NCBI GenBank assembly: GCA_900163555.1
Contig: FUHX01000025.1
Span: forward strand, 1-64,000
From: Actinomycetales bacterium JB111
GTDB lineage: Bacteria > Actinomycetota > Actinomycetes > Actinomycetales > Actinomycetaceae
Direction of reading: 5' to 3'
DNA length: 64,000 bases
The notes below the pieces were generated by a model. That model was not told the origin of the DNA. It did no database searches and worked only from the letters and a program-made list of their open reading frames with translations. This document shows, one piece after another, positions 35,519 to 43,154 of this stretch. The position numbers and the translations under genes were made by a program. Each line of letters opens with the position of its first letter. Position 1 is the stretch's first letter.

Positions 35519-36316
35519 ATGTCGCGCAAGAGCAATCGGTCCGACGCTCCGGCGGCCGCGGCCGACGCCACGGCTGAGGTCGGCGCCAAGATCGCCGAGC
35601 TCGGCTCTGCACTCTCCGAGCAGGCCAAGGCCGCCGGGGTGAAGGCGGTCGGTCTCGCGGCTGAGGGCGTCGAGCGGGCGACCCCGCACGTCCAGAAGGG
35701 CGTGGAGTGGGCGACCCCCCGCGTACAGAAGGCGCTGTCCGACGCGCGCGACGCCGCGGGTCCCGCCATCGAGCAGGCGCGTGAGAAGGCCGGGGCCGGG
35801 TACGAGGCCGCCAAGGTGAAGGTCAAGGACGACTACCTCCCCCGCGTGCAGAAGGCGATGCAGGACGCCGCCGAGGCAGCGCGCGAGGAGAACGGCGCGA
35901 AGGACCGCGTGAAGTCCGCGGCCGCCGCCGCGAGCTCCGCGATCACCGAGGAGCCGAAGAAGAAGAGCGGCGCCGGCCGGGCCATCGGCTGGGTCCTCGT
36001 GGGCACCGCCGTCGCCGGTGCGGGCTACCTCGTGTGGCGCCGCACCCAGCCGGTCGACGACCCGTGGGCCGAGGAGTACTGGGAGGAGCCGACCGTTCCG
36101 CAGGCCGTCCCGGCCGCGGACGAGCCGGCCGACGGCGCCGAGGACAAGGCCGACGGGCCGAAGCACGACGCCCCGAAGCCGGGCGGGCCCAAGCCGGAGG
36201 ACGCCAAGCCGGCACCGCCGAAGCCCGGGGACGCCAAGCCGGAGGACCCCAAGCCCGCCCCGGCGAAGCACGAGGAGCCGAAGCCGGCTCCGCCGAAGCC
36301 CGAGGGCGACAAGTAG
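35519..36316 (+). CDS. Alanine-rich membrane protein with KP-rich C-terminal tail
   Basis: A 265-aa protein of unknown function. Residues 1-145 form an Ala/Lys/Glu helical region with recurring VQKG/VQKA patterns, resembling apolipoprotein/LEA-like amphipathic repeats. A membrane helix lies at about 150-172 (AIGWVLVGTAVAGAGYLVW), and the C-terminal ~75 residues are KP(G/E)(D/P)-type repeats suited to wall spanning. ATG with GGAG upstream, closed by a hairpin terminator. No catalytic motif is visible. Confidence 0.85.
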   Translation: MSRKSNRSDAPAAAADATAEVGAKIAELGSALSEQAKAAGVKAVGLAAEGVERATPHVQKGVEWATPRVQKALSDARDAAGPAIEQAREKAGAGYEAAKVKVKDDYLPRVQKAMQDAAEAAREENGAKDRVKSAAAAASSAITEEPKKKSGAGRAIGWVLVGTAVAGAGYLVWRRTQPVDDPWAEEYWEEPTVPQAVPAADEPADGAEDKADGPKHDAPKPGGPKPEDAKPAPPKPGDAKPEDPKPAPAKHEEPKPAPPKPEGDK

Positions 36317-36333
36317 TCACCGCTCGACACTGA

Positions 36334-36375
36334 CGACGAGGGCCGTTCCCCTGTGCAGGGGGACGGCCCTCGTCG
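36334..36375 (+). terminator. Hairpin terminator after the KP-rich protein gene
   Basis: Arms 36334-36352 and 36357-36375 form a 19-bp stem with one G-T wobble and a 4-nt loop, 17 bp after the stop. Confidence 0.85.
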
Positions 36376-36478
36376 GCTGCGTGGGGTGAGAGCTCGCCGT
36401 GGGGTGCGCACGTGGCGTCGGTCGTGCGCAGGTGCGGTGCGCGGGTGCGTCCGCGCGTGTCCCGCGAGCTCGCGCGGA

Positions 36479-37030
36479 CTACTCGGTGGCGGTCTCGCTG
36501 CCCACCGGGTTGGTCGGGTGGTCGCAGTAGAAGAGGTCGCCGTCCGGACCCGCGTGGAAGTGGTACTCGGTGCCGCCGATGGCGAGGACGACGTGGGAAC
36601 CGTCCACGAGTGCCTGGGTGTACATCTGGCCCGGGTCGGGGCAGCCGAGGGACCCGTCGCTCCAGGTGACGGGGCCCGAGTCGATGAGATCGACCTCGGT
36701 GACGTCCACGCCCTGCTCCGCGGCGAGGTTCTCCATGAGGTCGTCGATGTCGGAGTACTCGGGGATCTCGACGTCGGACCCGTCCGTCGGGGAGTCCTCG
36801 GGCCCGGTGGTGGGTGCGGGTTCGGACCCTTCCCCCTCGGTGCCGGTCTCGCCGGGACCGGTCGCGTCGTCGTCGGAGGGGGTGTCCGGGGTCTGCGTCT
36901 GCTCGGGCGACGTGGAGTCGTCGGCGGACGGCCCGGCCGTGCTCTCCCCGTCCTGGCCGGACGAGCAAGCGCCAAGGACGAACATGCCGCCGACGACCGT
37001 CAGCAGCACCGCACGCGGCATCACTCTCAT
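36479..37030 (-). CDS. Secreted lipoprotein of unknown function
   Basis: 183 aa with a lipoprotein signal (lipobox VLGAC, Cys22) and a ~75-residue Ser/Thr/Asp/Pro-rich linker. A small C-terminal domain follows, containing TWSDGSLGCPDPGQMYTQA and a YHFHAG segment; this DGSLGCP...YTQ pattern recurs in small actinobacterial secreted proteins. The ATG follows an AGGAGGGAGG site. No function is assigned. Confidence 0.85.
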   Translation of the reverse strand: MRVMPRAVLLTVVGGMFVLGACSSGQDGESTAGPSADDSTSPEQTQTPDTPSDDDATGPGETGTEGEGSEPAPTTGPEDSPTDGSDVEIPEYSDIDDLMENLAAEQGVDVTEVDLIDSGPVTWSDGSLGCPDPGQMYTQALVDGSHVVLAIGGTEYHFHAGPDGDLFYCDHPTNPVGSETATE

Positions 37031-37165
37031 GGTGAGACCTCCCTCCTGAGGCCGAGCCTAGAGAGCGATGGGGAGTTCTGCACGGCTAGAGGTACCCACC
37101 GTTCCGACAGCGTTTCGGCGCACGAGCGTGCCGGTTGCGTGGATGGACGAGTCTCGCGGGTCCGG

Positions 37166-37522
37166 TCAGGCTCCCCGGCTGCCGCCGCCGGCAGGCTGGG
37201 CGGCGACGAACGGGGTGTCCACCCCGACGACGCCGAACCAGGACGCACCGGCCGGCGCCCCGACCGCCTCGTCCCGGCCGGGCAGGGTCTCGTGGAAGAA
37301 GCGCGCGTTGTCCTCGGCGTAGGGCCGGAGCGACGGCGGGAGATCGTCCTCGTAGTAGATCGCGACGACGGGGCAGACGGGCTCGCACGCGGCGCAGTCG
37401 ATGCACTCGTCGGGCTGGATGTACAGCATGCGGCTGCCCTCGTAGATGCAGTCCACCGGGCACTCGTCGACGCACGCGCGATCCAGCACGTCGATGCACG
37501 GTTGACCGATCACGAAGGTCAT
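37166..37522 (-). CDS. fdxA: 7Fe ferredoxin (FdxA type)
   Basis: 118 aa, an electron carrier with one [3Fe-4S] and one [4Fe-4S] cluster. The first Cys set lies in CIDVLDRACVDECPVDC and the second in CIDCAACEPVCP. The N-terminus TFVIGQPCIDVLD and the C-terminal FFHETLPGRDE are typical of actinobacterial FdxA. A ~30-residue Gly/Ala tail follows. Divergent from the cupin gene, 38 bp away. Confidence 0.96.
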   Translation of the reverse strand: MTFVIGQPCIDVLDRACVDECPVDCIYEGSRMLYIQPDECIDCAACEPVCPVVAIYYEDDLPPSLRPYAEDNARFFHETLPGRDEAVGAPAGASWFGVVGVDTPFVAAQPAGGGSRGA

Positions 37523-37548
37523 GGCCGGAGCCTACGCCGGGGCCCTCC

Positions 37549-37554
37549 TAGGAT
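37549..37554 (+). promoter_or_regulatory. -10 element of a probably leaderless cupin mRNA
   Basis: TAGGAT matches the actinobacterial TANNNT -10, ending 6 bases before the ATG at 37561. Transcription would start at or next to the start codon. Confidence 0.5.
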
Positions 37555-37560
37555 CGATGG

Positions 37561-38049
37561 ATGGAGCACGACCAGAGTCCGACGTCCGCCGGCCCGCACG
37601 ACGTTCCCCTTGTGCTCGTGTCGACCGCCGGCCTGACGGGTTCCTTGGAGGGCGACGCCTCGTCCGATGCCTCGAGCTCGGGTGGGCGGGGCTCCGGTGG
37701 GTCGAGCTCCGGTGAGCCGCGCTCCGGTGGGTCGAGCTCCGGTGAGCCGCGCTCCGGCGCGGTCTGGCGGCACGACGTCCCGGGCCGCGGCCTGGACGCG
37801 AACGTCATCCACCTGCCGCCGGGCGAGGCGATCGAGCCGCACGACGGCCCGACCCTCGACGTCCTCTGGCACGTCATCAGCGGCGACGGCACCCTCCTCA
37901 CGGCCGACGGCGAGGCACCCGTGCGGGCCGGCGACGTCGTGCATCTCCCGCGCGGGAGCCGGCGGGGCGTCCGGGCGGGCGGGTCCGGCCTGACCTACCT
38001 GACCGTGCACGCGAAGAAGCCCGGGCTCGGGCTGGGGCCCACCCGATAG
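37561..38049 (+). CDS. Cupin-domain protein with a Ser/Gly minisatellite insert
   Basis: 162 aa. Residues 70-150 form a single cupin barrel (VIHLPPGEAIEPHDGPTLDVLWHVISGDGTLL, then AGDVVHLPRGS). The N-terminal half has a Ser/Gly/Pro/Arg insert (about 38-67) encoded by a 30-bp tandem repeat. The probable promoter is 6 bases upstream, so the mRNA is likely leaderless. The last 13 codons and stop lie in the first unit of a 40-bp duplication. Metal ligands are incomplete (one His), so catalysis is doubtful. Confidence 0.82.
   Translation: MEHDQSPTSAGPHDVPLVLVSTAGLTGSLEGDASSDASSSGGRGSGGSSSGEPRSGGSSSGEPRSGAVWRHDVPGRGLDANVIHLPPGEAIEPHDGPTLDVLWHVISGDGTLLTADGEAPVRAGDVVHLPRGSRRGVRAGGSGLTYLTVHAKKPGLGLGPTR
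37696..37755 (+). repeat. 30-bp minisatellite inside the cupin gene (2 units)
   Basis: Two identical 30-bp units (37696-37725 and 37726-37755), preceded by a partial related unit. Each encodes GGSSSGEPRS, keeping frame if copy number varies. Confidence 0.92.
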
Positions 38050-38090
38050 CGCGAGAAAGCCCGGGCTCGGGCTGGGGCCCACCCGATAGC
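38011..38090 (+). repeat. 40-bp tandem duplication across the cupin stop codon
   Basis: Units 38011-38050 and 38051-38090 differ at two bases near the start. The first encodes the cupin C-terminus and its TAG stop; the second is non-coding and its end forms the -10 of the next gene. Confidence 0.93.
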
Positions 38091-38092
38091 GT
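38087..38092 (+). promoter_or_regulatory. -10 element of the probably leaderless winged-helix gene
   Basis: TAGCGT (TANNNT type) ends 6 bases before the ATG at 38099. Its first bases are the second copy of the sequence that contains the cupin stop codon. Confidence 0.5.
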
Positions 38093-38098
38093 CGGCGC

Positions 38099-39250
38099 AT
38101 GGCCACCCGCCGGCTCACCGCCTCCGCCGCCCGTCGCGCCCGCCTCGACAGCCAGCTTCTCGGAGGCTCGGACCTCACCCCCGCGCAGGTCGTGGCGCGC
38201 GCCGGCGCGCTGCAGGGGCAGGACCTGGCGGGCGTGCTCCGCGCGATCGCCGTCCGCTCCCGGCCCGGGACGACCCTGGAGTCCGTCCGCGAGGCCTTCG
38301 ACCGGGGCGAGATCGTCCGCTCCTGGCCCATGCGCGGCACCCTGTTCGCGACGACGCCGGAGCACCTCGCCGGCATCCTCGCCTCCACGGGGCCGCGGCA
38401 CCTCCGGTCGACGGCGAAGCGCCGGGTCGAGCTCGGCCTGACCGACGAGGTGGTCGTGCGGGCGCGGTCGGTCGCCCTCGAGCGCCTGGCCGACCGGCCG
38501 TTCACGCGCGCCGAGATCCTCGCCGCCTGGGCGGAGGCCGGCATCGAGAGCTCGGGCGGCCGCGGCTACCACCTCATCGCGCACCTGGCCATCGCCGGCG
38601 ACGCGCACTGGGGGCCGTTCGCGCGGGCTGATCGCGCCGGTGGTGAGGGCGCGGGCAGTGATCGCGGGGGTGCTGGCGGCCCGGCCTCCGGCGGCATCGT
38701 CACTCCCCCGACCGAGCAGCTCCTCACCCGCACCGCCGAGGGGGCCCGGCCGCAGGCCGTCAGCGACCCGGCGGCCGCGCTCGCGCGCGCGATCGAGGCC
38801 TACGTCCGGGCCCGCGGGCCAGTCACCGAGGCGGATCTGCAGTGGTGGACGAAGCTCCCGCTGAGCGTCCTGCGCCCGGTGGCCTCCGCCGTCGGAGAGC
38901 TCGAGACGGTCGAGGCGGACGGGGTCGAGGCGTGGGTCCTCCCCGACGACGGCGAGATCACCCGCCCGAAGCGCCCGCGGGCACTCCTCGCGCCGGCGTT
39001 CGACGAGATCATCCTCGGCTACCAGGACCGTGCGCTCGTGGCCGACCCGGCGATGCAGCGGGCGATCGTGCCCGGGAACAACGGGGTGTTCCGGCCGGTC
39101 GTGCTCCTGGACGGCCGCGCCGTCGGCACGTGGAAGGTCCCCGCCTCGGGGGCGCGCGAGCCGGTGGCGGAGATGGTCGAGGAGGTGGGTCCGTCGGCGC
39201 TCGGGCTCATCGACAAGGCGCTGGCGGCCTGGCCGCACCGCGCGGGGTAG
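38099..39250 (+). CDS. Winged-helix DNA-binding domain protein (HTH_42/AlkX-like)
   Basis: A 383-aa protein of the winged-helix HTH_42 family (PF06224-like). Seen: LGGSDLTPAQVVARAGALQGQD, the WPMRGTLF segment, TRAEILAAWAEAG, a Thr-rich TPPTEQLL region and the C-terminal LAPAFDEIILGYQDR and PGNNGVFRPVVLLDG. Related proteins include the E. coli DNA glycosylase YcaQ, but the family members differ in activity. A Gly-rich insert interrupts residues 180-205. No ribosome site is needed if leaderless. Confidence 0.85.
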   Translation: MATRRLTASAARRARLDSQLLGGSDLTPAQVVARAGALQGQDLAGVLRAIAVRSRPGTTLESVREAFDRGEIVRSWPMRGTLFATTPEHLAGILASTGPRHLRSTAKRRVELGLTDEVVVRARSVALERLADRPFTRAEILAAWAEAGIESSGGRGYHLIAHLAIAGDAHWGPFARADRAGGEGAGSDRGGAGGPASGGIVTPPTEQLLTRTAEGARPQAVSDPAAALARAIEAYVRARGPVTEADLQWWTKLPLSVLRPVASAVGELETVEADGVEAWVLPDDGEITRPKRPRALLAPAFDEIILGYQDRALVADPAMQRAIVPGNNGVFRPVVLLDGRAVGTWKVPASGAREPVAEMVEEVGPSALGLIDKALAAWPHRAG

Positions 39251-39351
39251 GCGATCGAGCAGGCCGAGCGGGCCGCCTGGTCCCCCGCCGTCGGCCACCG
39301 ACGGGAGACGGTTTCCGTCGTACGGGGCCCGACCTCCGCCGTCGGACGGGT

Positions 39352-39954
39352 CTAGTGGGTCTCGTCGAGGAGGGTGAGGGCGTCGTCGAGCGCCTCCGAC
39401 ACCTCCAGGTTGTGCTCGCGGGAGTGGCTGAGTCCCACCTTGATGGCGGCCCAGGTCACGGAGGTGAGGAGCATGGGCCGGATATCCTCGGCCGCGTCGA
39501 CGCCCATGCGCTCGGCGAGCGCGACCGCCACCGCCCGCTCGACTGCGGTCGTGGCCGACGCGAGGGCGGCGAACATCGACGGGTCGCGCAGGACGATCGA
39601 GCGGCGGAGCCGCCACAGCCCCTTGTCCGCAGCGAGGCGCTCGGCGTACTCCCGCAGGCATCCCCGGACCGCCTCGGTCGGCGTCTCCTCCGCGGGCCGG
39701 TCCCGCAGGCGGCCGGCCACGTCGTCCGCCTCCTCGGGGTGGATCCCGAGGACCGCGGACTCCTTCGTGGGGAAGTAGTTGAAGAACGTGCGCGTGGAGA
39801 CGCCGGCGGCCTCGGCGATGTCCTCGACCGTCGACTGGGCGAGCCCACGCTCGGCCACGAGCTCCACCGCCGAGCGGTGCAACGCCCTGCGCGTCTGCAC
39901 CTTCTTCCGCTCGCGGAGCCCGACCTCGCCGCTGTCGCGCACGTCCACACTCAT
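39352..39954 (-). CDS. TetR-family transcriptional regulator
   Basis: 200 aa with the TetR HTH at about residues 15-62 (ALHRSAVELVAERG...TVEDIAEAAGVSTRTFFNYFPTKE) and a variable ligand domain. The ATG at 39954 is chosen because the 39990 start would extend through a palindrome. Divergently transcribed from a drug-efflux gene; it most likely represses that gene and itself through the palindromes in the shared promoter region. Confidence 0.93.
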   Translation of the reverse strand: MSVDVRDSGEVGLRERKKVQTRRALHRSAVELVAERGLAQSTVEDIAEAAGVSTRTFFNYFPTKESAVLGIHPEEADDVAGRLRDRPAEETPTEAVRGCLREYAERLAADKGLWRLRRSIVLRDPSMFAALASATTAVERAVAVALAERMGVDAAEDIRPMLLTSVTWAAIKVGLSHSREHNLEVSEALDDALTLLDETH

Positions 39955-39977
39955 GCCTGCATCGTACCCGTGAGATA

Positions 39978-39989
39978 TGCAATGTTGCA
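39978..39989. promoter_or_regulatory. Candidate TetR operator 1
   Basis: TGCAATGTTGCA: perfect 5-bp arms TGCAA/TTGCA with a 2-nt centre, 24 bp upstream of the TetR start. Confidence 0.55.
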
Positions 39990-40001
39990 CTCCATGCGTA
40001 A

Positions 40002-40016
40002 TTGCAGCGTCTGCAA
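40002..40016. promoter_or_regulatory. Candidate TetR operator 2
   Basis: TTGCAGCGTCTGCAA: perfect 6-bp arms with a 3-nt centre, sharing the TTGCA half-site with the neighbouring palindrome. Confidence 0.55.
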
Positions 40017-40163
40017 GTTGGGTGTAACCTGTTTCCGTTCGGCCCGCTGATGGGGCGCGCCGACATCCCTCGGTGATGACGCCCTTCCCGGCGCGACGGG
40101 CCGCCCCTGACGGCGCGCGCCGGGACGGCCGGAATCCCTCTCACCCACGCCCGGGAGTAATGA

Positions 40164-41909
40164 ATGAGCGCAGTTTCGTCGTCTGCTTCGCCGACTCCAC
40201 CCGCCGGACAGGCCGCCCGCGGTCCCGGCGAGTACGGCGGGCTCGACACGCAGGGGCGCCGGATCTTCATCGGCCTCCTGCTCGGCATGTTCGTCGCCTC
40301 GATCAGCCAGACCATCGTCTCGCCCGCGATGCCCCGCATCGTGGCCGAGCTCGGCGGCATGGACCACTACTCGTGGATCGCCACGTCCGCCATGCTCGTC
40401 TCCGCGGTGACGGTCCCGATCGTCGGGAAGCTCTCCGACCTCTACGGCCGCCGCGGCTTCTACCTCGCCGGCCTGGTCGTCTTCATGATCGGCTCGGTCA
40501 TCTCCGGCGTCTCCGACGACTTCTGGCTGCTCGTCGCCGGGCGCGCTGTCCAGGGCCTCGGCATGGGCACCCTGATGCCGCTGTCGCAGACGATCATCGG
40601 CGACATCATCCCGCCCCGTCAGCGTGGCAAGTACCAGGGGCTCATGGGCGCGACCTTCGGCATCTCGTCCGTCGCCGGGCCTCTCCTGGGCGGCTTCATC
40701 ACCGACCACCTGGGCTGGCGGGTCCTGTTCTTCGTCACCCTGCCGATCGGCGTCGTCGCGTTCGTCGTCATCGCCGCGTTCCTGCACCTGGACCACCAAC
40801 CGCGCAAGGCGAAGGTCGACGTCCTCGGCATCGTCGTGCTGAGCGCCTCGATGGTCACCCTCCTGCTCGCCACGAGCTGGGGCGGCACCACCTACGCCTG
40901 GGGCTCCGCCACGATCATCTCGATGTTCGTCGCGGGCGCGATCGGCCTCGCCCTGTTCGTCCTCATCGAGCTGCGCGTCCCCGAGCCGGTCATCCCGCTG
41001 CGCCTGTTCGCCAACTCGGTCTTCACGTTCTCGAACATCGCGTCCTTCGGCGTCGCCATCGCGATGTTCGGCGCCATCTTCTACATCCCGGTGTATGCGC
41101 AAGGCGTCCACCTCGTCGACGCCACGCACTCCGGGCTCATCACGATGCCGCTCATGCTGGCCATGGTCGTGGTCGGCATCCTCGCCGGCCTGCTCGTGAC
41201 GAAGACCGGCACGTACAAGTGGATCATCCTCAGCGGCATCACCGTGATGGCCCTCGGGTACGTCCTGCTCTCGATGCTCGAGTTCACCGACCCGACCTGG
41301 CGCCTGACCGGGGCGATGCTCGTCGTCGGCATCGGCCTGGGCGCGTGCATGCAGAACCTCACCCTGGTCGTGCAGAACACTGCGGACCGCAAGGACCTCG
41401 GCATCGCGACCGCGTCCAGCCAGTTCTTCCGCAACATCGGCTCCACCGTGGGCATCGCGGTCTTCGGCTCGATCATGAACAGCGAGATGCCGACCGCGAT
41501 CGCCGGGCACCTCCCCTCCGACGTCCAGCTGCCGGCGTCCGGGTCCACGGACGGGATCGGCTCGATCCTCGACCCCGACCGCCTGGCTGCCCTGCCCGAG
41601 CCGGTCGCCCTCGCGATCCGCATGGGGCTCGCGGACGCCCTGCACGTGGTGTTCCTCGCCGCGATCCCGGTACTGGCCTTCGCCCTGCTCGCCGCGTCCT
41701 TCATCAAGTCGGTCCCCCTGCGTACCACGCTGCAGAGCGCGGACGAGATCGCGAAGGAAGGCGCCGCGACGCAGGCGGTCGAGAAGCAGGCCGCCGCACT
41801 CGCGCCCTCCGAGGCCCAGGCCGAGGACGCCGCTCAGGATGCGGGCGCCCCCGGTGAGCCGGACGGCCCGGCGGACAGCGAGGACGAGCTGGTCCCGAGC
41901 CGCACCTGA
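40164..41909 (+). CDS. DHA2-family MFS multidrug exporter (14 helices)
   Basis: 581 aa, EmrB/QacA-like proton antiporter. About 14 membrane helices; motif A as GKLSDLYGRRG and motif C-like GISSVAGPLLGGFI in helix 5. An acidic Ala-rich C-terminal tail of ~55 residues follows. ATG with GGGAG upstream. Divergent from the TetR gene with palindromic operators between them, so expression is probably ligand-inducible. Exported compounds unknown. Confidence 0.93.
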   Translation: MSAVSSSASPTPPAGQAARGPGEYGGLDTQGRRIFIGLLLGMFVASISQTIVSPAMPRIVAELGGMDHYSWIATSAMLVSAVTVPIVGKLSDLYGRRGFYLAGLVVFMIGSVISGVSDDFWLLVAGRAVQGLGMGTLMPLSQTIIGDIIPPRQRGKYQGLMGATFGISSVAGPLLGGFITDHLGWRVLFFVTLPIGVVAFVVIAAFLHLDHQPRKAKVDVLGIVVLSASMVTLLLATSWGGTTYAWGSATIISMFVAGAIGLALFVLIELRVPEPVIPLRLFANSVFTFSNIASFGVAIAMFGAIFYIPVYAQGVHLVDATHSGLITMPLMLAMVVVGILAGLLVTKTGTYKWIILSGITVMALGYVLLSMLEFTDPTWRLTGAMLVVGIGLGACMQNLTLVVQNTADRKDLGIATASSQFFRNIGSTVGIAVFGSIMNSEMPTAIAGHLPSDVQLPASGSTDGIGSILDPDRLAALPEPVALAIRMGLADALHVVFLAAIPVLAFALLAASFIKSVPLRTTLQSADEIAKEGAATQAVEKQAAALAPSEAQAEDAAQDAGAPGEPDGPADSEDELVPSRT

Positions 41910-41942
41910 GCTCCCCGTGTCCGCCACGGCGGACGCACCGTC

Positions 41943-42000
41943 CCGGCCCGACGCCGGTCGGCAACTTCCATGAAGAAGGTGCCGACCGGCGTCGGGCCGG
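41943..42000. terminator. 21-bp perfect hairpin between convergent genes
   Basis: Arms 41943-41963 and 41980-42000 pair over 21 bp, loop 16 nt (itself able to form a small CTTC/GAAG helix). It lies between the MFS gene (+) and the small hypothetical gene (-), fitting a bidirectional terminator. Confidence 0.88.
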
Positions 42001-42029
42001 GTGCGTTGTGTGGTGGTTCGTGCAGGGTG

Positions 42030-42473
42030 TCAGGCGCCGGCGGGGCCCGAGGCCCCGCGCATGAGGTCGAACAGGCGCTCGGTCTCGGCGCGCTGGTCGG
42101 CCAGGGTGACCACCTCGGCGGGGTCGACCGGGTCGAAGGTGGCGACGACGTCGCCGGCGCCCGTGGGGGTGAGCCGGTAGGCGCGCAGGCCGCCGCCCTG
42201 GTCGCGGGCCATCCCGCTCGGCCAGACGTCGGCGAGGGCGCCGCGGAGCCCGAGTCGCCAGCCGTCGGGCTCGAGACGGTCGCGGATCGTGCACAGGGCC
42301 TCGAAGGCGTCGTCCTCCCCGGCCCCGACGGGTGTGCCGCCGTCGAGGGCGCCGCAGGCGATGCGGACGGTGTAGGTGGGCGCGGGGCCGGACCAGGTCA
42401 CCGACCATGAGGCGGTCGCCGGGTGGCGCGCGCCGTCGCGGAGCATCTCGAACGCCTGTGAACCCTCGGGCAT
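42030..42473 (-). CDS. Conserved hypothetical protein (147 aa)
   Basis: A small soluble protein not confidently recognised. Seen: an N-terminal MPEGSQAFEMLRDGAR, a central segment with two Cys (RIACGALDGG, ALCTIRDRLEPDGWRLGLRGA), DVWPSGMARDQGGGLRAYRL, and a C-terminal helix with ETERLFDLMRG. The ATG at 42473 is chosen for the GAGGGGAG site upstream. No signal peptide or membrane helix. Confidence 0.75.
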   Translation of the reverse strand: MPEGSQAFEMLRDGARHPATASWSVTWSGPAPTYTVRIACGALDGGTPVGAGEDDAFEALCTIRDRLEPDGWRLGLRGALADVWPSGMARDQGGGLRAYRLTPTGAGDVVATFDPVDPAEVVTLADQRAETERLFDLMRGASGPAGA

Positions 42474-42678
42474 GAGTGGGCTCCCCTCACGGTCGGTGGG
42501 CGCGGACGAGGCCAAGTATGCGCGAAACCGCGTCGAGTGGAGGGTGGAGTCGCTCGGTGGAGCGTGTGGAGGGGCTCCACCCGACGTCTCAACACTCCAC
42601 CCGGTGAGCTACGCCGGCCCCGACACGCGGCGAAGGCCGCCTCCCGTGCGGGAGACGGCCTTCGTGGTCATTCGGCTG

Positions 42679-42751
42679 TGGAGCCACGGGGACTCGAACC
42701 CCGAACCCCCTGCTTGCAAAGCAGGTGCGCTACCAATTGCGCCATGGCCCC
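42679..42751 (-). tRNA. tRNA-Ala (anticodon TGC)
   Basis: A 73-nt tRNA: acceptor GGGGCCA/TGGCTCC (one G-T pair), D-arm GCGCAATTGGTAGCGC, anticodon loop TTTGCAA giving TGC, T-arm GGTTCGAGTCC, discriminator A. In many actinobacteria this tRNA follows gyrA and tRNA-Ile, near the origin. Confidence 0.95.
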
Positions 42752-42856
42752 TCACGCCGGCCGGGGGCCGACGTGCCGACGACGTCATGTCGACGGCGAT
42801 ACAGCATACGTCAGGATCCCCCGGCCCCATGCGTGCATTCGGTCACGAGCGGGAGC

Positions 42857-42973
42857 TCAGACCTCGTCGGTGACCTCGGCCCAGATCTCGCGCTCCTCGC
42901 GGTTCTGCTGAACCTTGATCCAGACGACGTATCCGACGACGGCAGCGGTCGCGATGAGCAGGAACTTCTTCAT
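42857..42973 (-). CDS. DLW-39 family small membrane protein (38 aa)
   Basis: A 38-aa micropeptide: basic start MKKF, one membrane helix (about 4-19), then a charged tail KVQQNREEREIWAEVTDEV, where EIW replaces the family DLW. ATG preceded by GGAGG. This family is characteristic of actinobacteria and sits beside tRNA-Ala and gyrA. Function unknown. Confidence 0.88.
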   Translation of the reverse strand: MKKFLLIATAAVVGYVVWIKVQQNREEREIWAEVTDEV

Positions 42974-43069
42974 GCTGTGGCCTCCAGGATGGGCGTGGCG
43001 TGGGGCGATGTCGCCCAGGAACAACCGTATCGAAGGCCGGCCCGCCACGGTGCCCCGCCCCACCCGCTC

Positions 43070-43146
43070 CCGCGAGGTAGGAACGGAGAGCGTGAGGTAG
43101 GAACTTTCCGTTCCTACCTGGCCGCCTCCGTTCCTACCTCGCGGGA
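43070..43146. repeat. Four-arm AGGTAGGAAC palindromic element, copy B
   Basis: AGGTAGGAAC at 43076-43085 and 43096-43105, its complement GTTCCTACCT at 43111-43120 and 43131-43140. The outer arms extend to a perfect 19-bp inverted repeat (43070-43088/43128-43146). Arm spacing of 20, 15 and 20 bp equals that of copy A at 10571-10645. Confidence 0.92.
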
Positions 43147-43154
43147 ACTGGGGG

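Noticed and set aside
42755-42856. A tRNA-Ile next to tRNA-Ala
   Set aside because: No second cloverleaf can be folded in the bases flanking tRNA-Ala within the gaps.
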